DNA of 64,000 nucleotides from NCBI GenBank assembly GCA_034189195.1, contig JAXHVI010000140.1, forward strand, positions 1-64,000, given 5' to 3'. A model generated the notes under the pieces. The model did not search any database and was not told the origin of the DNA. It worked only from the letters and a program-made list of their open reading frames with translations. Below, piece after piece: positions 33,954-42,845 of this stretch; position 1 is the first letter of the stretch; every line of letters starts with the position of its first letter. Both the position numbers and the translations under genes were made by a program. This DNA is from Desulfosudis sp034189195 (GTDB lineage: Bacteria > Desulfobacterota > Desulfobacteria > Desulfobacterales > Desulfosudaceae).

Positions 33954-34457
33954 TTCCTAAACCCGTTCGCGGGGTTTTCCGGTCCTGAGTCACCGGCGCC
34001 GCCTATGAATAAAACAAAAACAGGGAACCGGAAAACAAAACGCGCCGCAGACGGCCCGGCGCAGCCCCCCGGTAACAATTGCATTTCATGCTATATCCCA
34101 GCCGACATAAAAAATCAATAAGATCATCATGTTTTGCCAAACCCGCGCTGACCGCCAAAACCCTTTTGCGACAATACCCTTGAACAAAAATTTTTAACAT
34201 TGACACGCTTCATGCGGCGCACAATAATCAGCCATATTCTCATCTTAAGGCCTTTCTTTTCCCGGCCTGACCTCACGCCACAACCGGAATCCGCCCCCGC
34301 ACATCCCACTGTCACAGAACCGACCCGGTTTCCGCCCACTGTTCACTCAAAATTCGATCCCCATTCCGCCATCCCCTTGACAGGCCCAGGGCCAATATTA
34401 CATTTTTGAAAAAAACCGATTATCGCTTTAAAAACGTGACAGAAAAGGAGGTGCGCT
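33954..34457. other. 500-base gap with a candidate promoter upstream of hsp20
   Basis: No gene is visible on either strand. At 34200-34228 TTGACA, 17 bases, AATAAT form a good plus-strand sigma-70 promoter, which would give hsp20 a leader of about 220 bases. A second TTGACA lies at 34377 without a convincing -10 box. I see no CIRCE inverted repeat and no clear sigma-32 (CCCCAT) box. Confidence 0.4.
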
Positions 34458-35024
34458 ATGGATATCAAAAAGTTCATCCCCTGGAACTGGTTTAAGAAGG
34501 AAGAGGAAAGTACCGACAAAACCGTACCGGTGAGGCATGAAGGCGCACAAGGTCGAAGCCTGGTTCAGAGCAGCCCGATCCAACAGTTCCACCAGGAAAT
34601 CGACCGGCTTTTTGAACGGATGCTGAGAGGACTTGATCTCTCCCCGTTCGGCCTTGACATGCCGTTCACGCCTCTGGTGGCCGACAGTCTGCTCAAGCCC
34701 AGCCTGGATTTGAGCGCCACCGACAAGGCATACACGCTTTCGGTGGAACTCCCCGGAGTAAACGAAAAAGACGTGTCTCTGGAAATCGCCAACGATACCC
34801 TGACCATCCGGGGTGAAAAAAAACAGGAGGCCGAAGAAAAAGATAAAAATTTCTACCGGGTGGAACGGGCCTACGGTGCATTCCAGCGGGTACTCTCCCT
34901 TCCGGAAGACGTGGATCAGGATGGGCTCAAGGCACGGTTTGAAAAGGGTGTATTGACCGTGACCATGCCCAGGAAGGCCGTGCCGGAATCCGGCGTGAAA
35001 AGGATCGACATTCAATCCGGCTGA
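34458..35024 (+). CDS. Hsp20/alpha-crystallin small heat-shock protein
   Basis: The 188-residue chaperone contains the alpha-crystallin domain: SLDLSATDKAYTLSVELPGV, NDTLTIRGEKKQE, FYRVERAYGAFQRVLSLPED and the final FEKGVLTVTMPRKA. The N-terminal 80 residues are variable, as usual. It binds unfolding proteins without ATP. A strong AAAGGAGGTG precedes the ATG. It leads a stress cluster of three co-oriented genes ending at the terminator at 36451. Confidence 0.92.
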   Translation: MDIKKFIPWNWFKKEEESTDKTVPVRHEGAQGRSLVQSSPIQQFHQEIDRLFERMLRGLDLSPFGLDMPFTPLVADSLLKPSLDLSATDKAYTLSVELPGVNEKDVSLEIANDTLTIRGEKKQEAEEKDKNFYRVERAYGAFQRVLSLPEDVDQDGLKARFEKGVLTVTMPRKAVPESGVKRIDIQSG

Positions 35025-35109
35025 TGGCCGCCCTGTCGACATTCCTTTCGACTGGAAAAGACACCCGGCCCGGCCATCTGAAAAAACCAAAAATTAATGG
35101 AGGCAACTG

Positions 35110-35457
35110 ATGAAGTTATGGGACAGAATACAGAGAGGAATGGAAGCCGGTTTTGATGCAGCCATTGCGACCGTCCACACCATCACGGAAAAGGCGGGGG
35201 AAGGTATTGAGTTGACCCGCCTGAGGCGTGAAAAAGCCCGCCTGGAGACGCAGGTGACCCGCCGTCTGGCTGAACTGGGCAATGCCGTGTATGAAAAGAT
35301 ATCGGCGGAACGGATGGAATCCGTGGCAAAAGAACTGGGTATCAAAGACATGCTGCTGGAAATCGCGGAAAACGAAGCCCGGATGGTGGACATCGACCGG
35401 CGCCTCGGACAGGAGCTGAAAACGGATGAACAGCCGGGCGCCACTGACGACAAGTAA
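35110..35457 (+). CDS. Small coiled-coil hypothetical protein
   Basis: This 115-residue protein is strongly helical and charged (ELTRLRREKARLETQVTRRL ... AELGNAVYEKISAERMESVA), predicted coiled coil, with no signal or membrane segment. I do not recognise a family beyond resemblance to short uncharacterised proteins found next to Hsp20 genes. AATGGAGGCAACTG gives a good ribosome binding site before ATG 35110. Its place between hsp20 and a YfdX gene suggests a stress role. Confidence 0.75.
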   Translation: MKLWDRIQRGMEAGFDAAIATVHTITEKAGEGIELTRLRREKARLETQVTRRLAELGNAVYEKISAERMESVAKELGIKDMLLEIAENEARMVDIDRRLGQELKTDEQPGATDDK

Positions 35458-35504
35458 CCCCGTCCTGCCTGCTTCGTGCGGCGATCCATGAAGGAGGTAA
35501 AACG

Positions 35505-36434
35505 ATGAGAACCAGAATCAAAAAAAACGTTCTTTATGTGACCGGTATATTGGTGCTGATAATGACATTCACCCCCCTGGCCTGCACCGTAAACAGCGAC
35601 AACGGCACAGCCGCAGCCCCGGTGGAGAATACGGCCGCCATGGAGCAGGATCAGGTGGCGAAGAAGCGAAAACTGCTTTTTGAGGAGGCCACGGCAGCCA
35701 TTCGTGAAACGCAGAACGCGCTGAAAGCGCTGGATGAAAAACAGAACGCGGATGCACTGGCCGCCCTTGAGCGGGCCTCCGGCAAACTGACCATTATGCT
35801 TGGCCGTGATCCGGAACTTGCCCTGGCCCCTTCCCATGTCCATACCGTCACCTATGACATTCTTGCGGATGTGGATGAGGTCAAAAAACTGCGCAGAAAA
35901 ATCGAAAAGGCACTGGATGCCGGGCGTGTGCAGCAGGCACGCCACATGATACGTCACCTGGCCAGTGAAACCGTTATCAGCGTTACCAACATCCCTCTGG
36001 CCACCTATCCGGAGGCTATCAAAGAGGCGGCCAGACTGATCGACAATAACAAGACGGAAGAGGCGAAACAGGTGCTCCAGGCCGCCCTGAACACCCTGGT
36101 GATCACCGATACCATCATCCCTCTGCCCGTCACAATGGCGGAGGCACTGCTGAAAGAAGCGGAAACCCTGACGGAAAAGAAGGATCGCAGCGAAGATGAA
36201 AACAACCGCCTTGCCGAACTCCTTAAGGAGACCCGCACAAAACTGGAATTTGCTCAGGCCCTGGGATACGGCGACAAGGATGACTTTGAAAATCTTTACG
36301 AGCAGATTGAAGTGATAGAGGAAAAAACGGCCGGGGGAAAGTCCGGTGCCGGTTTCTTCGACACCATCAAAGGCTATCTGAAGGATGTGGTAGCATCCAG
36401 CCAGCCCGAGTCCCTTCCCGAGGCGAGTGAATAG
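35505..36434 (+). CDS. YfdX family protein, exported
   Basis: The 309-residue protein starts with a hydrophobic export signal (residues 9-26) ending TPLACTV, a possible but imperfect lipobox. The mature part is helical with two YfdX-type units: RKLLFEEATAAIRETQNALK ... and then EVKKLRRKIEKALDAGRVQQ, followed by NIPLATYPEAIKEAARLIDN and TIIPLPVTMAEALLKEAE. YfdX of enterobacteria is a periplasmic acid-stress-related protein; its mechanism is unsettled. GAAGGAGGT precedes the ATG. It is the last gene before a strong terminator. Confidence 0.85.
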   Translation: MRTRIKKNVLYVTGILVLIMTFTPLACTVNSDNGTAAAPVENTAAMEQDQVAKKRKLLFEEATAAIRETQNALKALDEKQNADALAALERASGKLTIMLGRDPELALAPSHVHTVTYDILADVDEVKKLRRKIEKALDAGRVQQARHMIRHLASETVISVTNIPLATYPEAIKEAARLIDNNKTEEAKQVLQAALNTLVITDTIIPLPVTMAEALLKEAETLTEKKDRSEDENNRLAELLKETRTKLEFAQALGYGDKDDFENLYEQIEVIEEKTAGGKSGAGFFDTIKGYLKDVVASSQPESLPEASE

Positions 36435-36450
36435 CCATAACCTGCTGATA

Positions 36451-36482
36451 AACGGGCGTCGGTATTGCCGACGCCCGTTTTT
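36451..36482 (+). terminator. Rho-independent terminator after the hsp20-yfdX cluster
   Basis: AACGGGCGTCGG (36451-36462) and its perfect complement GCCGACGCCCGTT flank a TATT loop and are followed by TTTTT. It also abuts the 3' end of the minus-strand radical SAM remnant. Confidence 0.92.
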
Positions 36483-37035
36483 ATCCATCCGGCATGCCTG
36501 TTGGAGGCAGCAGTAACTTTTCAAGAAACCGCCGGGTCAGGTCCATGGACACAATGTGTTCGTACACCCGGCCGGTCCGGGTCACGCCCCTGATCTTTGC
36601 GTCATGAAAAAAACCGGCCAGCAGCAGCACGCCTTTTTCAATGCGGGTTTCGCAGGCCGCCATGCGCTCGTCTGTCACCGGTGCCGGCTTTGGCAGGGGA
36701 AGGTGGTTTTTCTCTAGGGCCTTGATGAAATTGACGATGCGGGAGAGCCGCAGCAGGGTGACAGCATCGGTGCGGCTGGTGGCGTGGGAAAGGGGCAGGG
36801 CAGAAGAGCGCATCAGGCACAGATGGGCCGGCAGAAGGCCCTGTTCGGCGGCATGCTCAAAGTCCCGGCTGCCCGGGGCCGGGTAGAACACGGAAAGCCC
36901 GGCCAGGGTGGGCAGGCCCAGCAGGTGGACAAGGTCGTTTATTGTGGTCTCCGGCGCCTGGTCCGGGGCCCCGGCAATAATATAGCTCACCGCCTCCAGC
37001 CCGTGCTTTTCGCACCAAGACACGGCCCGGTCATG
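36481..37035 (-). pseudogene. 3' fragment of the radical SAM gene (left copy)
   Basis: The minus strand encodes about 170 residues identical to the C-terminal region of the radical SAM protein at 44757-46442 (HDRAVSWCEKHGLEAVSYII ... DLTRRFLEK). It then has its own tail LLLPPTGMPDG and a stop at 36481. The 5' part, with the B12-binding and radical SAM domains, is absent; upstream of 37035 the frame continues into unrelated sequence. Because this copy sits against the neighbouring terminator, its tail is probably the original 3' end of the gene before the island arrived. Confidence 0.88.
36518..37035. repeat. 518-bp direct repeat, left copy, flanking the Dnd/PARIS-like island
   Basis: By eye this segment is identical to 44839-45356 (constant offset 8321) except for one A/G difference (37019 versus 45340). 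Similarity stops sharply at both ends: upstream of TTTTCAAG and after GGTCATG. Both copies are in the same orientation. Confidence 0.93.
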
Positions 37036-37196
37036 AGCGTCACAAAGAACGGAGTGCTTTAAGTAGCTGCCCAGAATTTTCCAGGCGCACTTTGACAACC
37101 CGGCCAGCAGCTAAATTTATCTTGGCTTTGGGAGAGCAGTATAAATCCGGTTGGGAAAGCACAGAAAGTCTACATCGTCCCTTGTCCTTGCTATGC

Positions 37197-38081
37197 CTAC
37201 TCCAAAACTCCCGTAATGTACTCAATAAAAATGTCGATTTCCACTGGGATACGAGATTTTTCCTTTATGCGGTCTGCCAAGAGCCCTTTAACATCAACTT
37301 GTATATTCCGAGCAACGTGAAAGAACCTTTCCAGCAGAGCCTTACCATCAATTCTGCGCAATAGAGCATTTAGCCTTTCTTCAACTGGAGCACCAGGCGA
37401 ATCAAAAGCTTCGACCCGTGGAAGATGGTCCTTATAATCAGCCAGACCACTGTCTGGCAGTCTTGGAATTTGAGTTTGCCTGATGTCTTTAGTCACTGCT
37501 TCAGCAGTGGTAAACCGATTAGTATATCCGTCACCAACTTTTTTTATGCGGTGCTTATGCAATACGGCATTAATCGTGGCGTGCGGTACTAAAATTAGAC
37601 AATGATCCAGCAGTTCTTTGAAAACGGCAGGCATTGCTCGCTCTGGTTCTTTCTTCAAAGCTGCTTGGATATGCTCTAATGCTTCGCAGTCTATAAGATA
37701 ACTTTCCATTTCCCATCGAAGAAGGACTTTGATGGACCTTCCGAAAGGTTTAGCTTTCTCGAATGCCTCATCGTCAGTTTCATGGACGAGATCCCATAAT
37801 TCCTTGCTCATGACAGTATCACGGTCAACGATTCCCCATGCTGAGTTCCCCGCCTGCCTTTCCATTCGAACAGCGTTGAGTACGGCGTCACAACCATCGG
37901 TAGCACACTTTGTTGCAGCGGATTTAAATTCAAGCTTGGAAAGTCGATTCTTAAACCAGCTTTCACCATATACATAACAATCCTCATCTGACTCCACATA
38001 GACAACAGGAACCCCGCCATAACGATTGGCCAACTTATCCGGCTCCATCTTTCCGTCAGTTTGAGATTTAAGTACACCCAT
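37197..38081 (-). CDS. DUF4435 (TOPRIM-like) protein, AriB-like effector candidate
   Basis: The 294-residue product has the DUF4435 layout: an early acidic motif VPVVYVESDEDCYVYGESWF with E30, the D-x-D of GIVDRDT (D86, D88) and WEMESYLID (E124/E126). These are the positions expected for a TOPRIM-type metal site. In PARIS systems a DUF4435 protein (AriB) is the toxic nuclease held by the ATPase AriA. Here an AAA ATPase gene lies directly upstream with a 2-base gap, in the same order as ariA-ariB. It is the last gene of the five-gene operon. No signal peptide or membrane helix is seen. Function is inferred from family and context. Confidence 0.75.
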   Translation of the reverse strand: MGVLKSQTDGKMEPDKLANRYGGVPVVYVESDEDCYVYGESWFKNRLSKLEFKSAATKCATDGCDAVLNAVRMERQAGNSAWGIVDRDTVMSKELWDLVHETDDEAFEKAKPFGRSIKVLLRWEMESYLIDCEALEHIQAALKKEPERAMPAVFKELLDHCLILVPHATINAVLHKHRIKKVGDGYTNRFTTAEAVTKDIRQTQIPRLPDSGLADYKDHLPRVEAFDSPGAPVEERLNALLRRIDGKALLERFFHVARNIQVDVKGLLADRIKEKSRIPVEIDIFIEYITGVLE

Positions 38082-38083
38082 GG

Positions 38084-39307
38084 TTAAATATCTTCCCTTT
38101 CTGATTCCTCTTTATACGCACCTTCTTTAATTTTTTTTGCGCGTTCTTCTTCATCGGCTGTTTCAATGATGTATGCACCTTTTCTCAGATTTTCCTCGGG
38201 AATATTAAGGCCAAATGCTTTCATAATGCGCTCGGAGTGGGAGGCCATCACAATAGAAACGCCTGGGAAATGCGATTTCGCCAGATTTGTCAAGGAGTAG
38301 AGAGTTTCATATTGCCAATTGCGATGTAAGTGTACTTCCGGCTCATCCACCAGAAGAATTGTATTACGGGTCATATGCGATCCCAAACGCAAGAATAGTT
38401 GGACAAGGCTTTTCTCCCCACTGGAAAGCCGGTCGAGACGATGCTTTGCTCCTTCAACTTCGATAATAGCTTCGGGAGGCTCTTTACGAATTCCGGCTAA
38501 TTTTTTACCGGCAAAAAGTTGTTTGTCATTGACCTTAAACACCCTGTCGTTGATTGCGTCGACAGCCGCTTCAAAACGACCGTCATCCAGCCATTTAAGC
38601 CATACCAGCAAATTGTCGAGAGAATCCCGCCAGTCCCGGCCCTCCACATCAAAAATATGAACCGGTTGGTAATTCCAGTCCTGCGGCGCGATGATGGCCC
38701 TGTCTTCCGATGGCAAAGGAATAATATTACGATATGCTGAAAAATAAATAAGTGTCGGAAATGTCAGGTCGTCGCTTTCGAAACCGAACAAACGGGCTCC
38801 AATGTTCGTTTGGATAAGGGCATTGAAATCCATGACCCAGTCAACATTGCGCCCAACCATGCTGTACCTACCGGGGAGATCGCGCACAAATCCGAACCGA
38901 TGCCAACTGCTGGCACCATATTCCTTGAGATCAGATTCTCCCCATGGCTTGAGGGACACCTCTTCGCCCATGAAACCGGCAACCAACGATAAAATCACGG
39001 TTTCCTTACTGCCACTCCGGTTAAGCGTGACACGTACATCCCATTGTGCCCGCCCCTGTTCTCTGTCGAATGATTCTAAACCAAGTTTCGAACATTCTCT
39101 TTTTCCCAGCATACCCATCATGGAAGCAAGCAATTCCATGATGGTTGTTTTTCCGCGGCCATTTTTAGAAATCATCAAGTAAAGGTTGCATGGCTCATGA
39201 TTTGCATCCGTGAAATCAAATTCTTCCATTCGTGTTTGAAAAGGGCCGACGCGATCTATTGTAAGGAACAGGGATGCAAATTCTTCCACAAGGATGTTGT
39301 CTATCAT
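38084..39307 (-). CDS. AAA15/21-type ATPase, AriA-like
   Basis: A 407-residue ABC/SMC-type ATPase. Walker A is MISKNGRGKTT (about 45-55; the first glycine is replaced by Ser). The signature is LSSGEKS (294-300), Walker B ILLVDEPEVHLH (317-328) and the switch histidine lies in MASHSE (357). The insert between them is short and has no long coiled coil, so it differs from DndD. This architecture is shared by ATPases of OLD-like, retron and PARIS (AriA) systems. The ATG overlaps the stop of the DndE-FtsK gene (4 bases), and the DUF4435 gene follows at once. The likely role is to sense infection and control the DUF4435 partner; this is inference. Confidence 0.8.
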   Translation of the reverse strand: MIDNILVEEFASLFLTIDRVGPFQTRMEEFDFTDANHEPCNLYLMISKNGRGKTTIMELLASMMGMLGKRECSKLGLESFDREQGRAQWDVRVTLNRSGSKETVILSLVAGFMGEEVSLKPWGESDLKEYGASSWHRFGFVRDLPGRYSMVGRNVDWVMDFNALIQTNIGARLFGFESDDLTFPTLIYFSAYRNIIPLPSEDRAIIAPQDWNYQPVHIFDVEGRDWRDSLDNLLVWLKWLDDGRFEAAVDAINDRVFKVNDKQLFAGKKLAGIRKEPPEAIIEVEGAKHRLDRLSSGEKSLVQLFLRLGSHMTRNTILLVDEPEVHLHRNWQYETLYSLTNLAKSHFPGVSIVMASHSERIMKAFGLNIPEENLRKGAYIIETADEEERAKKIKEGAYKEESEREDI

Positions 39308-40797
39308 TTTAAGCCCTCCTTCCCAATGCGCCTTATAAGCCCTGAGATATCAGATTGTTGAATATTAAGCCCATGTACCCGGACTGGCTTCTCGCCCAAC
39401 CATTTCACCAACATATCCCCCTTGCCGAGGAGCTTTTCCGCGCCGGGTTCATCAAGAATAATACGGGAATCCGCTGCCTTTTGGACCGTCAAGGCAATTC
39501 GAGATGGTATGTTAGAGCGCAATAAGCCACTGAAGGTTGCGGCATCGGGGCGTTGTGTGGCAAGAACGAGGTGCATGCCGGCTGCGCGTGATTTTTGAGC
39601 AAGCCGCACCAAAAAATCTTCCACATCAGGAACCTGTGCCAATAAATCAGCAAGTTCCTCGACCACAATGACAATGCGGGGCGGGGCCGTGTCCCCAAGG
39701 TCTCGCCACTCTCTTGCGTTGCGCGAAGCGAGGAGTTTTTCACGCGATTCCATTTCACGCACGAGATTTTTAAGATAGCGGCCAGCCTCTACCCCATCGG
39801 TAATAATAGGAGCGAGCAAATGAGGTACATTATGGTAAGCTGCGAGTTCAACCTGCTTTGGATCTATTAATAATAATTTAAGGCTATTTAACGATTGATT
39901 GGCCAACAGAGATAGCAACAACGCATGGAGACATATACTTTTACCACTGCCGGTTGTGCCCGCCACCAGCACATGGGGGGCTTCAACCAAATCGCGGACC
40001 ACTGGTGACCCGGCAATATCCACGCCCAATAAAATTGGTAATCCTACCTCCGGTGCGTCCCAACTCCCCAGTAGATCATAGCCGACCGGTTTCCATTTTT
40101 GAATAGGTCGCGGCACATCCAACCAGACTGTTTTGGGTTCTCCGGCTGGGGCCAGAAATATACCAGCACCTTTGATCCCCAGAGTAAATGCCAAGTCTTC
40201 AAGCTTACGCTCCAAGCGGCTGAAGTCCTCGGCTTCAGTCAAACGAACGGTATGGCGGGTGATTCTGGGTCCGTCGTGACTATCCAGCACTTCCGCAGTC
40301 AGGCCAAATTCCTCCAGTGCTTGCAGAAGCTGTTCTACATCATGCTCTTGTCCGGTTGCGAAATCCTGACCAGATGGGATGGCAAAAAACTCTTGAAGCA
40401 GAAATTCATGAAAATCATGAGATTCCCGCCATGAGGTCTGTATTTCCCTTAATCCCCGCCGGATATGTCGCTGCAACAGTCGGATATAAAGTTCTTCATT
40501 TTCATTCCCGAATAAGTCCTGATGATGGTAAACAGAAAGCAGTGCGCAGAATGCATCTACAAAGCTATCGGTTTCTTTCTGGCTGCGCCCGGTCAACACG
40601 TCAAGGGGGTACTCTCCATGTCCTTCTTTCCTACCATCTAGGTTATCGAAAATGTCTGCTGGTTCTTCCGGCTGTTTGAGTGAAAGCGCCAGCGCCACAC
40701 GCAACACCGTCCATTTAGGACCTTTGGCAAGAAACCCCTTACTCTGAACCAGTGCTATCGTGTCCTCGTCGGTATGGGAGGTATAAATCTTAGCCAT
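39304..40797 (-). CDS. DndE-FtsK fusion protein
   Basis: The 497-residue protein has two recognisable parts. Residues 25-120 follow the DndE pattern: KWTVLRVALALSLKQP, EYPLDVLTGRSQKETDSF and LLQRHIRRGLREI match the 'W-VL-R-A-SL ... F-GE ... HLHRGI-YL' pattern of DndE, normally a free protein of about 110 residues. Residues 230-497 are an FtsK/SpoIIIE-type motor core with Walker A GTTGSGKS (280-287), LKLLLIDPKQVELA, Walker B IVIVVEELADLL and LATQRPDA. No membrane helices and no recognisable FtsK gamma domain are present. Overlaps join it to dndD (one base) and to the AAA gene (ATGA). It might translocate DNA while presenting it to the DndC/D machinery. The fusion is seen directly; the role is inferred. 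Confidence 0.78.
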   Translation of the reverse strand: MAKIYTSHTDEDTIALVQSKGFLAKGPKWTVLRVALALSLKQPEEPADIFDNLDGRKEGHGEYPLDVLTGRSQKETDSFVDAFCALLSVYHHQDLFGNENEELYIRLLQRHIRRGLREIQTSWRESHDFHEFLLQEFFAIPSGQDFATGQEHDVEQLLQALEEFGLTAEVLDSHDGPRITRHTVRLTEAEDFSRLERKLEDLAFTLGIKGAGIFLAPAGEPKTVWLDVPRPIQKWKPVGYDLLGSWDAPEVGLPILLGVDIAGSPVVRDLVEAPHVLVAGTTGSGKSICLHALLLSLLANQSLNSLKLLLIDPKQVELAAYHNVPHLLAPIITDGVEAGRYLKNLVREMESREKLLASRNAREWRDLGDTAPPRIVIVVEELADLLAQVPDVEDFLVRLAQKSRAAGMHLVLATQRPDAATFSGLLRSNIPSRIALTVQKAADSRIILDEPGAEKLLGKGDMLVKWLGEKPVRVHGLNIQQSDISGLIRRIGKEGLK

Positions 40798-42845
40798 CAG
40801 TAATACCCTCCCGCTTCAATTTGAGTGCGATCGCCTTCGTAATTGCTCAAGCGGTATTCTTTATAGACATGGGGCTTAAGTAGAGAATATTTTTCTATAT
40901 CCAGCTCAGAATCCGTAGGCAGTATGATTACTTGAGGACCGGCCTTAGGGTAATAACGGGTTATAAGATTTTCCTGATGCTTGCGATCAATTCTGGCAAG
41001 CGGAGTATCTACTACCACAGGGGCTTCTTTGCCTGACACGTCTTTTAAACCCCAAAGAAGGGACTGTGCGACCAGTTGTTTCATGCCCGCTGAAAGGTTC
41101 CCCATTCCTACAGGCTCACCCTGGGCATCGAAATAATGGAGTGAAAAATCCTCGTTGACCTTGATATTACGTATCAGCTTATGGGATGTCATGAGTTCAA
41201 GAAATCGTTTGTTAATGGCCGTTTCAATTTCCTCCCGACGTCTCATTTTTAAAAGATTGCGATATGTGGCGAGCGTATTTTTCAGTTTCTGTCCCAACCC
41301 AAGCTTATCCCGAGCAGCATTAGCGCTGACAAGTTTATTCTCTTCCTGCCGACATTCGGTTCGCTTTTGCCCCAACGAGCGATTTAAATTTCGTTGTTGA
41401 TCGTCTATTTCACCAATCTTGTGCTGTAATTCTGCAAGCCTGCTCTTGAGCTCCTCACGTTCGGACAATCGCTGCTGGAAAGCCTCCTGTTCCTGCGGAG
41501 CAAGATTGGATATATCGTTTCGCTTGCGATCAATGTCCGCCAGTTCATCCTTCAGGTTGCGAATATCCGAGATGTCTTGCGCCCATTGGGTCCGTTGGTG
41601 GTCATTGTTGGCAAAATCGTCGGTGATTCGCAATAACGACTCTGCCCTTGATGGAGACAGATTAGAAAATAGACCTGATGTAATATCAGTCTCATCAGGT
41701 CGATAACTATCTAAAATGCGATAAAGTTTACGACGTAAGAAGTCTTCTTGATCCTCAGTCAAAGGAGGCATTGGTAGCGGCGGATCGCCGAACAATCTAT
41801 CTGGTAAAGCAAAAAAAATACGTTCAACTTCATCCTTGAGGCGGCGGTTGGGGTGCGAGGTGATTTTATCCAGTTCCCGAAATGCCTTAAGCATCAATAA
41901 CGGATGCAAAATCAATGGCGCTTGACGAGTGAAACCCTCAAAAAAAGTACGCGCACGCTCTTCAAGCCTCGAAGAAATCTCTCCCCGCTTGACGGCCAGA
42001 CGGCCTTCCTCGGCTTGCAGGGCGAATTGACGACGGGCCTGCAATGCGGTATCAGCCAAGCGAATTGCATGCTCTATTTCTTCAATTTCATCATTCACGG
42101 TTTGTCGATCCATGCCCAGCTTGGCGAGTCTTTCTTCTGTGGCCTGAATATCTGAGAGTAGGGCATTAAGCGTGTGTTGGTCCGCGTCTTTAGAGGCACG
42201 CCGCCATTGGCTCAGATTTCGTCCCAAGTACTCATCAAGCACATCGATGTCGGCCAAATCTAATATTTGTTCGATCTGATGCCCTTGCTTCAAACGGTTA
42301 GCTTCGGCAATCTGCTGCACCTTTTCACCGTCATAGATGAAAAACGGCATGATAGCATCAGGAAGCCGTGACTGTATGAATGCCCTTGCTTCCCCTTCAA
42401 TATCTCCGTTGTAATCTTCTATTGGCTCGGGGTCGCCAAAATCCGCCAAAACCCGTAACACTTCATGAAGTTTATTGTTTTCCAGCGACCAATTCCGTTC
42501 CACCGTAACTTTGCCAGAAGCTTCCCGCCATGTCACAGAGACGCCGAACTCCTTTTCACCGGCAGCCCGGGCGTGACGATTGAAGGCTCCGGTCCATTCG
42601 TCACCCATGCCGAGAAGATAAGCCTCCCGATTTAGCTTTCGCCCGACATGGGCACTCTCCCGAATCTCGTCTGAAACACCACTTAACAACAGTTTCAGAC
42701 TGTTGAGAAAGCTGGTTTTGCCATAACCGTTACGGCCCCAGATAATCACAACATTACGTTGTTCATCCTCAGTTGGCGCCAAATCAAATTCGCAGAGGCC
42801 GCAATATGAAAACAGATTATAAATTCGAAAATGTTCGAGAATCAT
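40797..42845 (-). CDS. dndD: DndD-like SMC/Rad50-type ATPase
   Basis: A 682-residue ATPase with an N-terminal Walker A (IIWGRNGYGKTSFLNSL, about residues 34-50), a long coiled-coil middle (about 205-560) and the C-terminal lobe with signature LSAGMKQLVAQSLLWGL and Walker B APVVVDTPLARID. No CxxC zinc hook is visible at the coiled-coil apex. DndD proteins are the ATPase of DNA phosphorothioate modification and are thought to nick or open DNA for DndC. Start overlaps the dndC stop by 4 bases and the stop overlaps the next gene by one base. This is tight coupling in a single transcript. Confidence 0.85.
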   Translation of the reverse strand: MILEHFRIYNLFSYCGLCEFDLAPTEDEQRNVVIIWGRNGYGKTSFLNSLKLLLSGVSDEIRESAHVGRKLNREAYLLGMGDEWTGAFNRHARAAGEKEFGVSVTWREASGKVTVERNWSLENNKLHEVLRVLADFGDPEPIEDYNGDIEGEARAFIQSRLPDAIMPFFIYDGEKVQQIAEANRLKQGHQIEQILDLADIDVLDEYLGRNLSQWRRASKDADQHTLNALLSDIQATEERLAKLGMDRQTVNDEIEEIEHAIRLADTALQARRQFALQAEEGRLAVKRGEISSRLEERARTFFEGFTRQAPLILHPLLMLKAFRELDKITSHPNRRLKDEVERIFFALPDRLFGDPPLPMPPLTEDQEDFLRRKLYRILDSYRPDETDITSGLFSNLSPSRAESLLRITDDFANNDHQRTQWAQDISDIRNLKDELADIDRKRNDISNLAPQEQEAFQQRLSEREELKSRLAELQHKIGEIDDQQRNLNRSLGQKRTECRQEENKLVSANAARDKLGLGQKLKNTLATYRNLLKMRRREEIETAINKRFLELMTSHKLIRNIKVNEDFSLHYFDAQGEPVGMGNLSAGMKQLVAQSLLWGLKDVSGKEAPVVVDTPLARIDRKHQENLITRYYPKAGPQVIILPTDSELDIEKYSLLKPHVYKEYRLSNYEGDRTQIEAGGYY

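Noticed and set aside
34127..34457. CIRCE or sigma-32 control of hsp20
   Set aside because: The inverted repeat TTAGCACTC-N9-GAGTGCTAA and the CCCCAT box are not found; only a sigma-70-like pair is visible.
36451..36482. GC-rich inverted repeat as an attachment site
   Set aside because: Stem-loop with a T run just after a stop codon is a normal terminator and has no second copy at the right boundary.
40797..42845. Rad50/SbcC identity for the SMC-like ATPase
   Set aside because: No CxxC zinc hook, shorter coiled coil, and direct coupling to dndC and a DndE domain favour DndD.
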